NCBI GenBank assembly: GCA_905214795.1
Contig: CAJMNM010000001.1
Coordinates: 248,001 to 312,000, forward strand
DNA length: 64,000 nucleotides
Direction: 5' to 3'
Source: an uncultured bacterium
GTDB taxonomy: Bacteria; Bacteroidota; Bacteroidia; Bacteroidales; Bacteroidaceae
This document shows positions 7,874 through 16,841 of the stretch, in pieces (within the stretch, counting starts at the first letter, position 1; every line of letters starts with the position of its first letter). The notes below the pieces were generated by a model, which saw only the letters and a program-made list of their open reading frames with translations, was not told the DNA's origin and ran no database searches. The translations under genes were made by a program, and so were the position numbers.

Positions 7874-9235
7874 ATGGAAAAAAGAAAAAGATTCTTCCTT
7901 TCTGAGGACGAAATACCGCGTTACTGGTACAACATTCAGGCCGACATGGTAAACAAGCCCATGCCGCCGTTGAACCCGAAAACCAAGGAACCGCTTAAAC
8001 CGGAAGACCTCTTCCCCATTTTCGCACAAGAACTCTGCCGCCAGGAACTCAACCAGACAGACGCCTGGATTGAGATACCCGAACAGGTGAGAGAAATGTA
8101 TAAATACTACCGCAGCACGCCGCTTGTCCGCGCATACGGACTTGAGGAGGCACTGGGCACTCCGGCTCACATCTATTTCAAGAACGAGAGTGTCAGCCCC
8201 ATCGGTTCGCACAAGCTGAACTCAGCCCTGGCACAGGCTTATTACTGCAAGCAGGAGGGCGTAACCAACATCACCACCGAAACCGGTGCCGGACAATGGG
8301 GTGCCGCCTTGTCTTACGCCGCCAAGGTGTTCGGTCTTGAAGCAGCTGTCTATCAGGTGAAAATCAGCTATGAACAGAAACCTTACCGCCGCAGCATCAT
8401 GCAGACGTTCGGCGCACAGGTCACTCCGTCTCCTTCTATGTCAACAAGAGCGGGTAAAGACATCCTGACCAAATATCCCAACCATCAGGGCTCTTTGGGT
8501 ACAGCCATCTCTGAGGCCATCGAGCTGGCACGCACCACGCCTAACTGTAAGTATACACTAGGATCGGTGATGAGCCACGTTACACTGCACCAGACCGTTA
8601 TCGGTCTTGAAGCTGAAAAGCAGATGGAAATGGCGGGCGAATATCCCGACATCATTATCGGCTGTTTCGGCGGTGGTTCCAACTTTGGCGGTATCTGCTT
8701 CCCATTCATGCGTCACACCATACTGGAAGGCAAGAAAACACGTTACATCGCGGCCGAACCGGCATCCTGCCCCAAACTGACTCACGGAAAGTTCCAGTAC
8801 GACTATGGCGATGAAGCGGGTTACACACCGCTGTTGCCGATGTTCACGCTGGGTCATAACTTCGCTCCGGCCAACATCCACGCAGGCGGTCTGCGCTATC
8901 ATGGTGCCGGTGTCATCGTATCGCAGCTTCTGAAAGACAACCTGATGGAAGCAACCGACATCAAGCAGCTGGAATCTTTCGATGCCGGCTGTCTGTTTGC
9001 CAAAGCCGAGGGTATCATTCCGGCACCGGAGTCATGCCACGCCATCGCCGCAGCCATCAACGAGGCCAAAAAGTGCAAAGAAACGGGCGAAGAAAAGGTT
9101 ATCCTCTTCAACCTTTCCGGTCATGGTCTGATTGACATGAGCGCTTACGACCAGTATCTGGCAGGCAACCTGACCAATTATGAGCTGACCGACGAGGACA
9201 TCCAGCACAATCTGGACGAGATAAAGGATTTATAA
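7874..9235 (+). CDS. trpB: TrpB2-type tryptophan synthase beta chain
   Basis: PLP enzyme that joins indole and serine to tryptophan. The protein (453 residues from ATG 7874) is longer than classical TrpB and matches the TrpB2 (TrpB-related) group, with the N-terminal segment MEKRKRFFLSEDEIPRYWYN. The PLP lysine is about residue 114 in GSHKLNSALAQAYY; the phosphate-binding loop is GCFGGGSNFGG. A GTG start at 7796 would place the promoter inside the gene, so ATG 7874 is preferred. It stands alone, with no trpA or other trp gene nearby, so salvage of free indole is a possible role (inference). Confidence 0.9.
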   Translation: MEKRKRFFLSEDEIPRYWYNIQADMVNKPMPPLNPKTKEPLKPEDLFPIFAQELCRQELNQTDAWIEIPEQVREMYKYYRSTPLVRAYGLEEALGTPAHIYFKNESVSPIGSHKLNSALAQAYYCKQEGVTNITTETGAGQWGAALSYAAKVFGLEAAVYQVKISYEQKPYRRSIMQTFGAQVTPSPSMSTRAGKDILTKYPNHQGSLGTAISEAIELARTTPNCKYTLGSVMSHVTLHQTVIGLEAEKQMEMAGEYPDIIIGCFGGGSNFGGICFPFMRHTILEGKKTRYIAAEPASCPKLTHGKFQYDYGDEAGYTPLLPMFTLGHNFAPANIHAGGLRYHGAGVIVSQLLKDNLMEATDIKQLESFDAGCLFAKAEGIIPAPESCHAIAAAINEAKKCKETGEEKVILFNLSGHGLIDMSAYDQYLAGNLTNYELTDEDIQHNLDEIKDL

Positions 9236-9302
9236 GCATCGTAAACCGGCATGCCCCAAACGGAACAACCGGTTTCGCGATGAATCGGAACGAATAACCG
9301 GA

Positions 9303-9342
9303 TTGGGGAGAACGGCCTTTATATACAGACCGCTCTCCCCAA
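9303..9342 (+). terminator. Terminator after trpB2
   Basis: Inverted repeat of 13 bp with one mismatch (9303-9315 against 9330-9342, core TTGGGGAG/CTCCCCAA), followed by CTGTTTTA. A second hairpin (CATCG...CGATG) lies just upstream at about 9238-9283. Confidence 0.6.
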
Positions 9343-9475
9343 CTGTTTTACGGAAAAGTATCAGATATCTCAAGCTGACTAAATCTCTGCTACAAAAACA
9401 ACTCATTTCTGTAACAAAAGTGTAGCGGCATAAAAATAAGAACGATTTTTACGGGTTTTTCTCTGTCATCTTTTG

Positions 9476-9483
9476 TAATTTTG
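9476..9483 (+). promoter_or_regulatory. Promoter -7 box of the alkaline phosphatase gene
   Basis: TAATTTTG matches TAnnTTTG and lies 33 bases before the ATG at 9517. Confidence 0.6.
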
Positions 9484-9516
9484 TCCGTAAACATCATTCA
9501 GCATTATCATATAACA

Positions 9517-10932
9517 ATGAAAAAGTTTTCTGTATTTTTATTTTTTGTACTATGTGCCTTTACGACCACATTCGCGCAAAAGGCCAAATATGTATTTTTC
9601 TTCATCGGCGACGGTATGGGTGTCAATCAGGTGGAAGGCACAGAATTGTACCGTGGCGAACTGGAAGGCAGAATCGGACTTTCTCCACTGCTCTTCACCC
9701 GGTTTCCGGTCGCAACCGTATCGACTACTTATTCAGCGACCAACGGTGTGACCGACTCCGCGGCCGCAGGAACGGCACTGGCTACCGGTCATAAGACCAA
9801 AAACGGCGCCATCGGCGTATTAAAAGACCTGACTACTCCGGTAAACAGCGTAGCGGTATGGGCTAAGGAAAACGGCTGCCGTGTGGGCATCGCCACCAGC
9901 GTCAGCATAGACCATGCCACACCGGCCGCCTTCTATGCACACGAAAGCGGACGCGGCAGCTATTATGCCATCGGCAAGGACATGTACGAGGCCGGATTTG
10001 ATTTCTATGCCGGCTCGGATTTCCTTGAACCGACCGACAAGACCGACCCGTCTTCAAAGAGTTTATACGACATGGCCGGAAAGGCCGGTTACACCATCGT
10101 AAGAGGCTATAAAGAATATCAGAAAAAGAATAAGAAGGCCGATAAAATCATCTTGTTTCAAAGCCAAAAGGCTTCTGAAAAGGATCGCACGGCCATACCT
10201 TACGCCATTGACCGTCAACAAGACGACCTTTCATTATCGGACATCACCCGTTCTGCAATGGACTTCCTGTCCAAAGAGCCGGAGAAAGGTTTCTTCCTGA
10301 TGGTCGAAGGCGGTAAAATAGACTGGGCATGCCACAGCAACGACGCGGCCACTGCTTTCCGCGAAGTAGTTGACCTGGACAGCGCCATACAGATTGCCTA
10401 CGATTTCTACAAACAACACCCCGACGAAACCCTCATCGTTGTCACAGCCGACCACGAAACCGGCGGTCTGGCATTGGGCACCGGAAAATATGAACTGAAT
10501 CTGAAAGCGCTCAGCAACCAGGAAGTGAGCGAAAACGGATTTACCCGCAAGATTAATACCTTGAGAAGCCAGACCGGCAATCGGGTATCATGGGAAGCTG
10601 TCAAAAACGCTCTGACAGAAAGTTTCGGATTCTGGAGCACCATCAAACTGACCGACAAACAGGAAGCGCGCCTGAAAGCCGTTTATGAGAAAAGTTTCAC
10701 TAACCAGCAGGCTAAACTGGAAAAGAGCGAATATGCACAGGACGAGCCGATTGCCGCGGAAGCCAAACGCATCATTAATGAAATCGCGCTGGTAGGTTGG
10801 ACCAGCGGAGGACACTCAGCCGGCTATGTCCCCGTATTTGCCATCGGCGCCGGCTCAGAGCTGTTCAAAGGCCGTCTGGACAACACCGAGATTCCGGTAA
10901 AGATTGCCGAAGCAGCCGGATACAAACACTAA
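9517..10932 (+). CDS. Secreted alkaline phosphatase
   Basis: Hydrolyses phosphomonoesters outside the cytoplasm. The start at 9517 gives a clean signal peptide, MKKFSVFLFFVLCAFTTTFAQ. The mature part begins with the metal-binding motif FFIGDGMGVNQ. The nucleophile region is GVTDSAAAGTALATGHKT, with Ser about residue 81. Later zinc-binding segments are VTADHETGG and SGGHSAGYVP. Length is about 471 residues, typical of the PhoA superfamily. It is monocistronic, with its own promoter and terminator. No Pho box could be identified by eye. Confidence 0.92.
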   Translation: MKKFSVFLFFVLCAFTTTFAQKAKYVFFFIGDGMGVNQVEGTELYRGELEGRIGLSPLLFTRFPVATVSTTYSATNGVTDSAAAGTALATGHKTKNGAIGVLKDLTTPVNSVAVWAKENGCRVGIATSVSIDHATPAAFYAHESGRGSYYAIGKDMYEAGFDFYAGSDFLEPTDKTDPSSKSLYDMAGKAGYTIVRGYKEYQKKNKKADKIILFQSQKASEKDRTAIPYAIDRQQDDLSLSDITRSAMDFLSKEPEKGFFLMVEGGKIDWACHSNDAATAFREVVDLDSAIQIAYDFYKQHPDETLIVVTADHETGGLALGTGKYELNLKALSNQEVSENGFTRKINTLRSQTGNRVSWEAVKNALTESFGFWSTIKLTDKQEARLKAVYEKSFTNQQAKLEKSEYAQDEPIAAEAKRIINEIALVGWTSGGHSAGYVPVFAIGAGSELFKGRLDNTEIPVKIAEAAGYKH

Positions 10933-10969
10933 CAAACGAATTATATTCTACTTTTTATTGTTAACACAG

Positions 10970-11007
10970 ACCGTGCCGCCAGCCCAATGCTGACGGCACG
11001 GTTTATA
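10970..11007 (+). terminator. Terminator after the alkaline phosphatase gene
   Basis: ACCGTGCCG at 10970-10978 pairs with CGGCACGGT at 10994-11002, with an inner CAGC/GCTG stem and one mismatch, followed by TTATATTTT. Confidence 0.7.
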
Positions 11008-11188
11008 TTTTAACACACAAGAAAATACAGTATCTTTCTTTACAGTAGAACGAAACTAAATCATACGCAGATTCTCATTATAGGAAAAATCCCAGTATAT
11101 TAACAATGTAAATAGTTTTGCGTTTAACTAAAAAGATTATTATCACTTATAATACACTGATAATAAACGTATTATATTAGAATAAATT

Positions 11189-11216
11189 TTATATTTCTAT
11201 GCGAGAAATGTAAAAC
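11189..11216 (+). repeat. Left inverted repeat of the putative invertible promoter
   Basis: A 28-base site with core CTATGCGAGA at 11197-11206. It matches the reverse complement of 11388-11415 at 25 of 28 positions. The site has internal dyad symmetry (ATTTCT, five bases, AGAAAT), the layout expected of a tyrosine-recombinase core site. Confidence 0.8.
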
Positions 11217-11221
11217 ACGTG

Positions 11222-11252
11222 CAAATGTATGAATAATATTTAAATACGCAAA
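11222..11252 (-). promoter_or_regulatory. Promoter inside the invertible segment, facing away from the gene
   Basis: On the minus strand the sequence reads TTTG (plus 11249-11252), 19 bases, TACATTTG (plus 11222-11229). This fits the Bacteroides promoter consensus in both boxes and in spacing. As assembled it points leftward, away from the lipoprotein gene. Inversion between the repeats would move the -7 box to about 11375-11382 facing the gene, with a leader of roughly 130 bases. Confidence 0.75.
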
Positions 11253-11387
11253 ATATTAAGAAACTTTTTTCATAAAAAAAATGGGGAAACGCCACTTACA
11301 ATAGGCTCTACACTTCTTTACATTATATCTTATAACATATTTATATATAGTATTTTTATTCATTATTTTATTGTACAATCACAGGCC

Positions 11388-11415
11388 GTTTTATATCTCT
11401 CGCATAGAGATATAA
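11388..11415 (-). repeat. Right inverted repeat of the putative invertible promoter
   Basis: Reverse-complement partner of 11189-11216. It is itself a palindrome: TATATCTCT, five bases (CGCAT), AGAGATATA. It lies 106 bases before the ATG of the lipoprotein gene. Confidence 0.8.
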
Positions 11416-11521
11416 TTTAAAGATATAAGAGTGGTGCAATAAAAAAAGCAGGAATTATCGGGATAAAAGATATAATGAAATGATTGATACATCATATTTT
11501 TTTAACTAATCGTTTTTTATT

Positions 11522-14500
11522 ATGAAGAAAAAGTTTATTAGTGTGGCAATGTTATGTACGTTGGCAATCAGCGCACCGCTTTTTGTAGGATGCTCTGATT
11601 ACGACGACGACATTTCTAATCTTCAGAGTCAGATTGACGGTTTGAAAGGTAGCAATATAACTACCGAAGAAGCCAAGGCTGCTGTAAACGAAGCTATCAC
11701 AGCTTTAAAACAGGAGTTAACAACGGCCATAGACGGCAAAGCCAACAATTCGGCTGTCATTGAACTTCAGCAAAAAGCAACAGAGTTGTCTGATGCCTTA
11801 AACGGTAAAGCAGACAGCCAGACCGTAGCCGATCTAGCCAGTCAGGTACAAAGCCTGATTGAACAGGTTAACAATGTTGAAGGAACATTGGATCAGACGA
11901 AAAAAGACCTAGAACAGAAGCTTACTGAGTTACAAAAAGCTTATGAGGCTGCCGACAAGCAATTAAGCGATGCTATCGCTATGAAAGCTGACGCTGATGC
12001 CGTAACAAGCCTACAGAACAAACTTACGACTGTTGAAGGCGACCTTCTTACTGCAATCAACGACCTGAATGCTATTAAGGCAGAAAATAATGCTTCAAAA
12101 ATAGCTGAACTAACCAAACAAATTACCAATCTGACAAATCAGTACAACACGATTGCCTCAGATTTGGCCAACAAGGCAGACAAGACAACAGTTGACGAGT
12201 TGAACAACAAACTAAGCGACATTGAAGCAAATCTGATCAATTATGTCAATAAGAGCGAGGTTGAAAGCCTTAAGAATGACTTAAAGGAACTGGAAACAGA
12301 ACTGACTAAACGTCCAACCTCAGCAGAAGTAACAGCTGAAATCACCAATAAGATAGAAGCTTTGGGCGAATTGGTTAATGTTAACGTATTTAATGCCTAT
12401 AAAGCTGAAATTGAGAATCGACTGGGTGACATTACTAGCGATATCAGCGAGAATTCAACTCAATTAAACGAAGTTAAAGAACTTGCCGAAGAAAACGGAC
12501 AGAATATTGTTGACCTGACAAACCGAATCAATTCTTTGGAAGACATTCTAGCCGGCTTTGAATCTCAGCCAGGTGGTGATATTTCTGAAACCGTATTAGG
12601 ACAAATTGTTGCTCTTTCTAATCGTGTGGACGCTATCGACGGAGAAAACGGCGCATTGGCAGTTCTAGAAAACAAATACAATACTCTCAACAGCGAAATT
12701 GCAAAAATGCAACAGAAGCTGTCAGAAACTGAGTTAAACGCTTTGCGCGACATCGCAAAGTGGGACAACGAAAAGAATGGTTCTATCGTCTCTGTTTTGG
12801 AACAAGTTATAGAATTGAAAAATGCTTTGAATGCTACTGCAGAAGAAGGTGAGAAATTTGACTTGTCTGATATAGCAGATCAGTTAAACAGCCTGCAAAA
12901 TCAACTGGATCAACTGGGTTTAATGTCCAAGATGATTCAAAGCATCGTGTTTGTTCCTACATTTGAAGATAACGGAACCGAAGTAGTCGCTGATAAACGG
13001 GTTGGGTTCAAAACATTACAATTGTGGCAGAACGGTACCCCAAACGGTTATTGGAAAACATTTGTCCAGAACAAAGAACAGACTGTACAGTTCCGTGTTT
13101 CTCCTGCGACTTTGACAAAAGAAGATTTCGAATCACGCTACGCCATCAGCTTCTATGGCTCGATGGTTAGTACAAGAAGTGCCGTGAACGTCTTGACCAA
13201 TGTAAAAGTTGAAAGTCTGGAAGATGGTTTACTGACACTGAAAGTCACTAGTGGTGAAAATGTTGACGACGATTATTCATACAAGGCATGGGCCATGACC
13301 GCACGTGTTACACCAAAGAATGACGTAGAAGGCAATGAAACCTTTACAGACTTATTCTCAGATTACTTCATTGTAGACAACAGCGTAGACCGTTTGAACA
13401 ACATCAAAGTACAAACGGCAGAAAGCGGAAAAGTTTCTCCATACGAAATTGAATATTCAGACAAAACAACATCTATCAATTTCGCACAAGATCAAAAATT
13501 AATAGGAGTTACCAGCAGTGGAACCAATATTGATTTAAGCCAAGAATATCCGGCATTCACAGCTAACGTCACATACGAACTGAGCGGCGATAAAGATTAT
13601 TTCAACTGGACAGACAATACTATTTCACTGAATAAAGAAATCGTCAATCAAAGTGCAATCGGACGTTCTGTCAATGTCACTGCTAAAGTTACAGTCAGTG
13701 GCTCAAACCAAACTTACACAACTACATTCCAACCTGTACAAATCGTAAAAGCAACTCCTGAGTATTCTGTTACTGGTGTAAACACCAGCAATTGGTTTGT
13801 CGGGGCAGATCAGAAGATTTATACTGTTTCAGACAGTCAAATCCGTGAAATTATGTATAGTTCTGATATGACTGAAAGTGAATTCTGGAATACTGTCGCA
13901 ACAGGAACTGCTGATGGCTTAAACGGTGATGTTTACTTCAAGGCTAACGGACGGTCAATTGAAATCTGGCAGAAAGGTGGAAAGAATATCTCCGGAGGTA
14001 CCATTACATTCAAGTTTAATACTGATGCAACAGGAAACGAATTTACATTGAAAGCCAGCATCAATGCGATGACAGATAATCAGTATCCAAAGGATGAGAT
14101 AACTAAAGACGCCGCAGCTTGGAACGGAGACACCATTGGTCTGTTACCTCATGACAACAACGTTCTTGTTACGCTGAAACGTGATCTGACCACCGTATTC
14201 GAAAATTACTCAACTGTTGCCAACTCAGCAAGCGACAAGGGTGCAACACTTTCTTTCAGAATCTATGTAAACAATGTTTTGAACGGATCATACCTAAACA
14301 ACGACGGTAAGACACTTGTAGTCAATCCAACGACATATAGAGGTGAAAATCTGAAATTTGAACTTATTGAAACATTTGGTTCTAAGGAATTCGTCATTGC
14401 CAGCGGTAATGTTTCCGTTCAGGACTTGAGTGGTTCATGGGTAATCAACAAGACAGAAACATTTGATCCGCAACACCGAACATTAAATTCTACCAGCGGT

Positions 14501-14812
14501 ATCAACCTTGCTGAAGGATTCGAATGGCAAGACTATGTTGGCAATACAATGTGGAAAGACGGCAGCGCAAGCAACCTGAGCAAATATGCCTTAACCGCTC
14601 CTACGTTCAAGATTATAAGCGGCAACACGCAATACATCACATTAAGCGGAGGTATGTTGAACTTCACAAGTGGCACTGAAAACAATTTCCAAACAGCACA
14701 TACTGTGATAATTGAAGTTAACGCCAAAAGCAACTGGGGTACAATTGCCGGTTACAATAACCAGACAAAAACAATTACTGTAACAATTCCTGCTGGCACA
14801 TACACCAGATAA
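11522..14812 (+). CDS. Large coiled-coil surface lipoprotein (S-layer-like)
   Basis: A 1096-residue lipoprotein. The signal peptide ends in a lipobox, PLFVGCSDYDDD, so the mature protein is lipid-anchored. Residues about 30-480 are rich in heptad-like coiled-coil segments with recurring words such as NGKADSQTVADLASQV. The remainder is beta-rich, ending TITVTIPAGTYTR. Architecture and N-terminus resemble the Bacteroides surface proteins described as phase-variable S-layer components (for example BT1927 of B. thetaiotaomicron); that link is from memory of the family, not a search. Codon use is more AT-rich than in the housekeeping genes. Expression probably depends on the invertible promoter upstream. 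Confidence 0.8.
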   Translation: MKKKFISVAMLCTLAISAPLFVGCSDYDDDISNLQSQIDGLKGSNITTEEAKAAVNEAITALKQELTTAIDGKANNSAVIELQQKATELSDALNGKADSQTVADLASQVQSLIEQVNNVEGTLDQTKKDLEQKLTELQKAYEAADKQLSDAIAMKADADAVTSLQNKLTTVEGDLLTAINDLNAIKAENNASKIAELTKQITNLTNQYNTIASDLANKADKTTVDELNNKLSDIEANLINYVNKSEVESLKNDLKELETELTKRPTSAEVTAEITNKIEALGELVNVNVFNAYKAEIENRLGDITSDISENSTQLNEVKELAEENGQNIVDLTNRINSLEDILAGFESQPGGDISETVLGQIVALSNRVDAIDGENGALAVLENKYNTLNSEIAKMQQKLSETELNALRDIAKWDNEKNGSIVSVLEQVIELKNALNATAEEGEKFDLSDIADQLNSLQNQLDQLGLMSKMIQSIVFVPTFEDNGTEVVADKRVGFKTLQLWQNGTPNGYWKTFVQNKEQTVQFRVSPATLTKEDFESRYAISFYGSMVSTRSAVNVLTNVKVESLEDGLLTLKVTSGENVDDDYSYKAWAMTARVTPKNDVEGNETFTDLFSDYFIVDNSVDRLNNIKVQTAESGKVSPYEIEYSDKTTSINFAQDQKLIGVTSSGTNIDLSQEYPAFTANVTYELSGDKDYFNWTDNTISLNKEIVNQSAIGRSVNVTAKVTVSGSNQTYTTTFQPVQIVKATPEYSVTGVNTSNWFVGADQKIYTVSDSQIREIMYSSDMTESEFWNTVATGTADGLNGDVYFKANGRSIEIWQKGGKNISGGTITFKFNTDATGNEFTLKASINAMTDNQYPKDEITKDAAAWNGDTIGLLPHDNNVLVTLKRDLTTVFENYSTVANSASDKGATLSFRIYVNNVLNGSYLNNDGKTLVVNPTTYRGENLKFELIETFGSKEFVIASGNVSVQDLSGSWVINKTETFDPQHRTLNSTSGINLAEGFEWQDYVGNTMWKDGSASNLSKYALTAPTFKIISGNTQYITLSGGMLNFTSGTENNFQTAHTVIIEVNAKSNWGTIAGYNNQTKTITVTIPAGTYTR

Positions 14813-14830
14813 GAATAATATTCTGTAATA

Positions 14831-14869
14831 AAAGCGAGGGCATAACATATCTTGTTATACCCTCGCTTT
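14831..14869 (+). terminator. Terminator after the surface lipoprotein gene
   Basis: A 17-bp stem with one mismatch: AAAGCGAGGG at 14831-14840 pairs with CCCTCGCTTT at 14860-14869, and CATAACA with TGTTATA. It is followed by AATAAAAAATA rather than a strong T run. Confidence 0.7.
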
Positions 14870-15171
14870 AATAAAAAATACATTAAAAATGAACAATCAT
14901 CAGTATCTAAATACTGATTTCTACTCATCAAAACATAAGAATTACTCCCTAATACAAAAACACATCAAAAATTTTTATTAGGAAAATACCCAAATAACAT
15001 TCTTAACTTAAACTAATTAATCAATTTAATCAATCTCCCTATACTAACATACAAACACGCATAAAAATTCTTTTTATAATCCCAACACACCAAAACAAAA
15101 TAATTTAAAGCATCTTTTATACCTTATATTCAATTGCAAGCTCTAATTTTTTAGGGTATGTTTTAAGGGTT

Positions 15172-15208
15172 GGATATCCGGGCTTGTGAAAGTCTGGATA
15201 TCTTTTTT
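15172..15208 (+). terminator. Orphan intrinsic terminator
   Basis: GGATATCC and GGATATC arms around a GTGA loop form a stem of about 13 pairs with G-U wobbles at 15172-15202, followed directly by TTTTTT at 15203-15208. It lies about 360 bases after the lipoprotein stop, beyond that gene's own hairpin. It could be a backup terminator or the 3' end of a small RNA; no consensus promoter was found just upstream. Confidence 0.65.
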
Positions 15209-15798
15209 ATTCTACTTGCATCAAATAGTCACTTATTCCATAACAAGTTTCAAAGGCCGTTAATATTCATAAAACAACAAATCTGTTTTTGATTCACTAT
15301 GACAAATTTTATTCTAAAACATGAAAAAAACAGATTAAACATATAAATAGAAATATCTTTAATATATATTATTACATATTTGAAACATCTATTTATCGGG
15401 ATAATGAAGATCAGTATTTAAAGTCTGTATAACTATAAAGTAAAATACCGGACTGCATTTTTATATTTCTAACAATCATTATTGAGTTTTTCTATTATTT
15501 CTATTATTTAAACAAAATATTTATAAAAAACAGTATAAATCAATTAAAGATACTGTACAAATTACATTAAACGCAATTCAAATATCCAATTTTACTAATC
15601 ATTTACTTATAGATCACTTTACAACCAAAATAGAACACCTATATAAAGATATTTACAGATAATACTTTATTATTACAACATCTTTAAACATTCATTTAAC
15701 AAAACAACTTTCCGAGTATTAATAAAACTGATTCTAAATAAAAAATACGGAATTTATAAAAGTTGTAATACAGGAAAAAATTTCTGATAAAAAAGAAG

Positions 15799-15806
15799 TA
15801 ATTTTG
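15799..15806 (+). promoter_or_regulatory. Promoter -7 box of the recombinase gene
   Basis: TAATTTTG matches TAnnTTTG, 95 bases before the ATG. The leader holds overlapping short inverted repeats, AATGGT/ACCATT and GTTCAT/ATGAAC, between about 15815 and 15850. A second match, TATATTTG at 15886-15893, is probably too close to the start codon. Confidence 0.5.
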
Positions 15807-15901
15807 CAAAAACGAATGGTTCATTACCATAAAACCATTATATATGAACATACCTTAAAACTTCTATATTTATTTATTGTAATTGTATATTTGGTAAAAG
15901 T

Positions 15902-16837
15902 ATGAAAAAGATGTATGTAAAAAAAAGGATTGAATTCCTTCAGTATTTATTAATCCAAGCAAAAGAAAAAGCTCAACATTCCAGTCTGAAGACAGCAACA
16001 AACTACATGTCTGTATATAAATCATTTTCCAGATACCTGGAAGAAAAAGAAAATACAAAGAAACTTTATATCTATAACTTATCAAACTCCTTAATAGAAC
16101 GATATGAAAGCTATCTGTTAAAAGAAAGAGGCATAACACGTAACAGCAGTTCTTTTTATATGCGTATCTTAAAATCAGCATATCATAAGATTGTATCTGA
16201 ATATGATGTTGAGCAAACCAATCCATTCAAACATGTTTATTGTGGTGTAGACAAAACAGTAAAACGTGCTGTAGATATTCAAACGGTCATACGACTGATG
16301 AACTATAAAGTTCAAAACAAGAATGAAGAGTTCAGTAAAGACGCATTCATATTCTGCTTCCTGGCACGCGGTATGGCTTTCATTGACCTAGCTAAACTTA
16401 AAAAAAGCGATATTATAAATAACCGGCTAATTTACAGGAGGAGCAAAACCGGCCAACTGATTTCTATAAAGCTTGAATCTGCCATATCTGCTATCATTAA
16501 AAAATATGCCAACGAAAACAGCCCTTATTTATTTCCTATTATAAAGAGCTCACATTTTAACCAATCTGAATATGATAAGGCTCTACTCTTACATAATTAT
16601 CACCTCAGATGTATATCCAACAATCTGGGACTGAGCACTCCCCTAACCTCATATGTGGCGCGTCACACATGGGCTACCGAAGCGATGAAATCGCATGTAC
16701 CCATACGTGTAATCAGCGAATCTATGGGACATGCAAACGAACGTATGACTAACATCTATCTTGCTTCTATAGAAAATAATGAAATAGATGCCGCCAACAT
16801 GAAGGTCATAAAAAAACTAATCTCAGCCGTCGGCTAG
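15902..16837 (+). CDS. Tyrosine site-specific recombinase
   Basis: A 311-residue integrase-type recombinase. The N-terminal half is a SAM-like DNA-binding domain (AKEKAQHSSLKTATNYMSVY). The catalytic residues visible are Arg156 (FLARGMAFIDL), Lys182 (RRSKTGQ), Arg254-His255 (SYVARHTWAT), His277 (SMGHANERMT) and Tyr286 (NIYLAS). Tyr251 replaces the first His of the HxxR box, a form I recall as common in Bacteroides integrases. No transposon or phage genes surround it. Its setting beside a surface protein with an invertible promoter suggests a local DNA invertase of the Tsr kind. It converges on menE with only four bases between stops. Confidence 0.88.
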   Translation: MKKMYVKKRIEFLQYLLIQAKEKAQHSSLKTATNYMSVYKSFSRYLEEKENTKKLYIYNLSNSLIERYESYLLKERGITRNSSSFYMRILKSAYHKIVSEYDVEQTNPFKHVYCGVDKTVKRAVDIQTVIRLMNYKVQNKNEEFSKDAFIFCFLARGMAFIDLAKLKKSDIINNRLIYRRSKTGQLISIKLESAISAIIKKYANENSPYLFPIIKSSHFNQSEYDKALLLHNYHLRCISNNLGLSTPLTSYVARHTWATEAMKSHVPIRVISESMGHANERMTNIYLASIENNEIDAANMKVIKKLISAVG

Positions 16838-16841
16838 TACA

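Larger units (their letters stand above)
11008..11521. other. Promoter region of the surface lipoprotein gene
   Basis: About 510 bp, strongly AT-rich, without a gene. It holds the inverted-repeat-flanked segment 11189-11415 described separately. No TTTG word occurs on the plus strand within 11217-11387, so no consensus promoter in the segment faces the gene. A lone TAGTTTTG at 11113-11120, outside the segment, lacks a -33 partner. Confidence 0.65.
14870..15901. other. AT-rich gap between surface lipoprotein and recombinase
   Basis: About 1.0 kb of very AT-rich sequence with no supportable ORF. It contains a strong orphan hairpin with T run at 15172-15208 and the recombinase promoter at 15799. 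No copy of the CTATGCGAGA repeat is found here, so the recombinase gene itself is not inside an invertible unit visible in this window. Confidence 0.65.

Noticed and set aside
11113..11120. TAGTTTTG as a fixed promoter for the surface lipoprotein gene
   Set aside because: It lies 400 bases upstream, outside the repeats, and lacks a TTTG at -33; kept only as a caveat to the OFF interpretation.
14870..15901. A second invertible segment next to the recombinase gene
   Set aside because: I looked for the CTATGCGAGA core and for long inverted repeats here and found only the terminator stem and short 6-bp arms.
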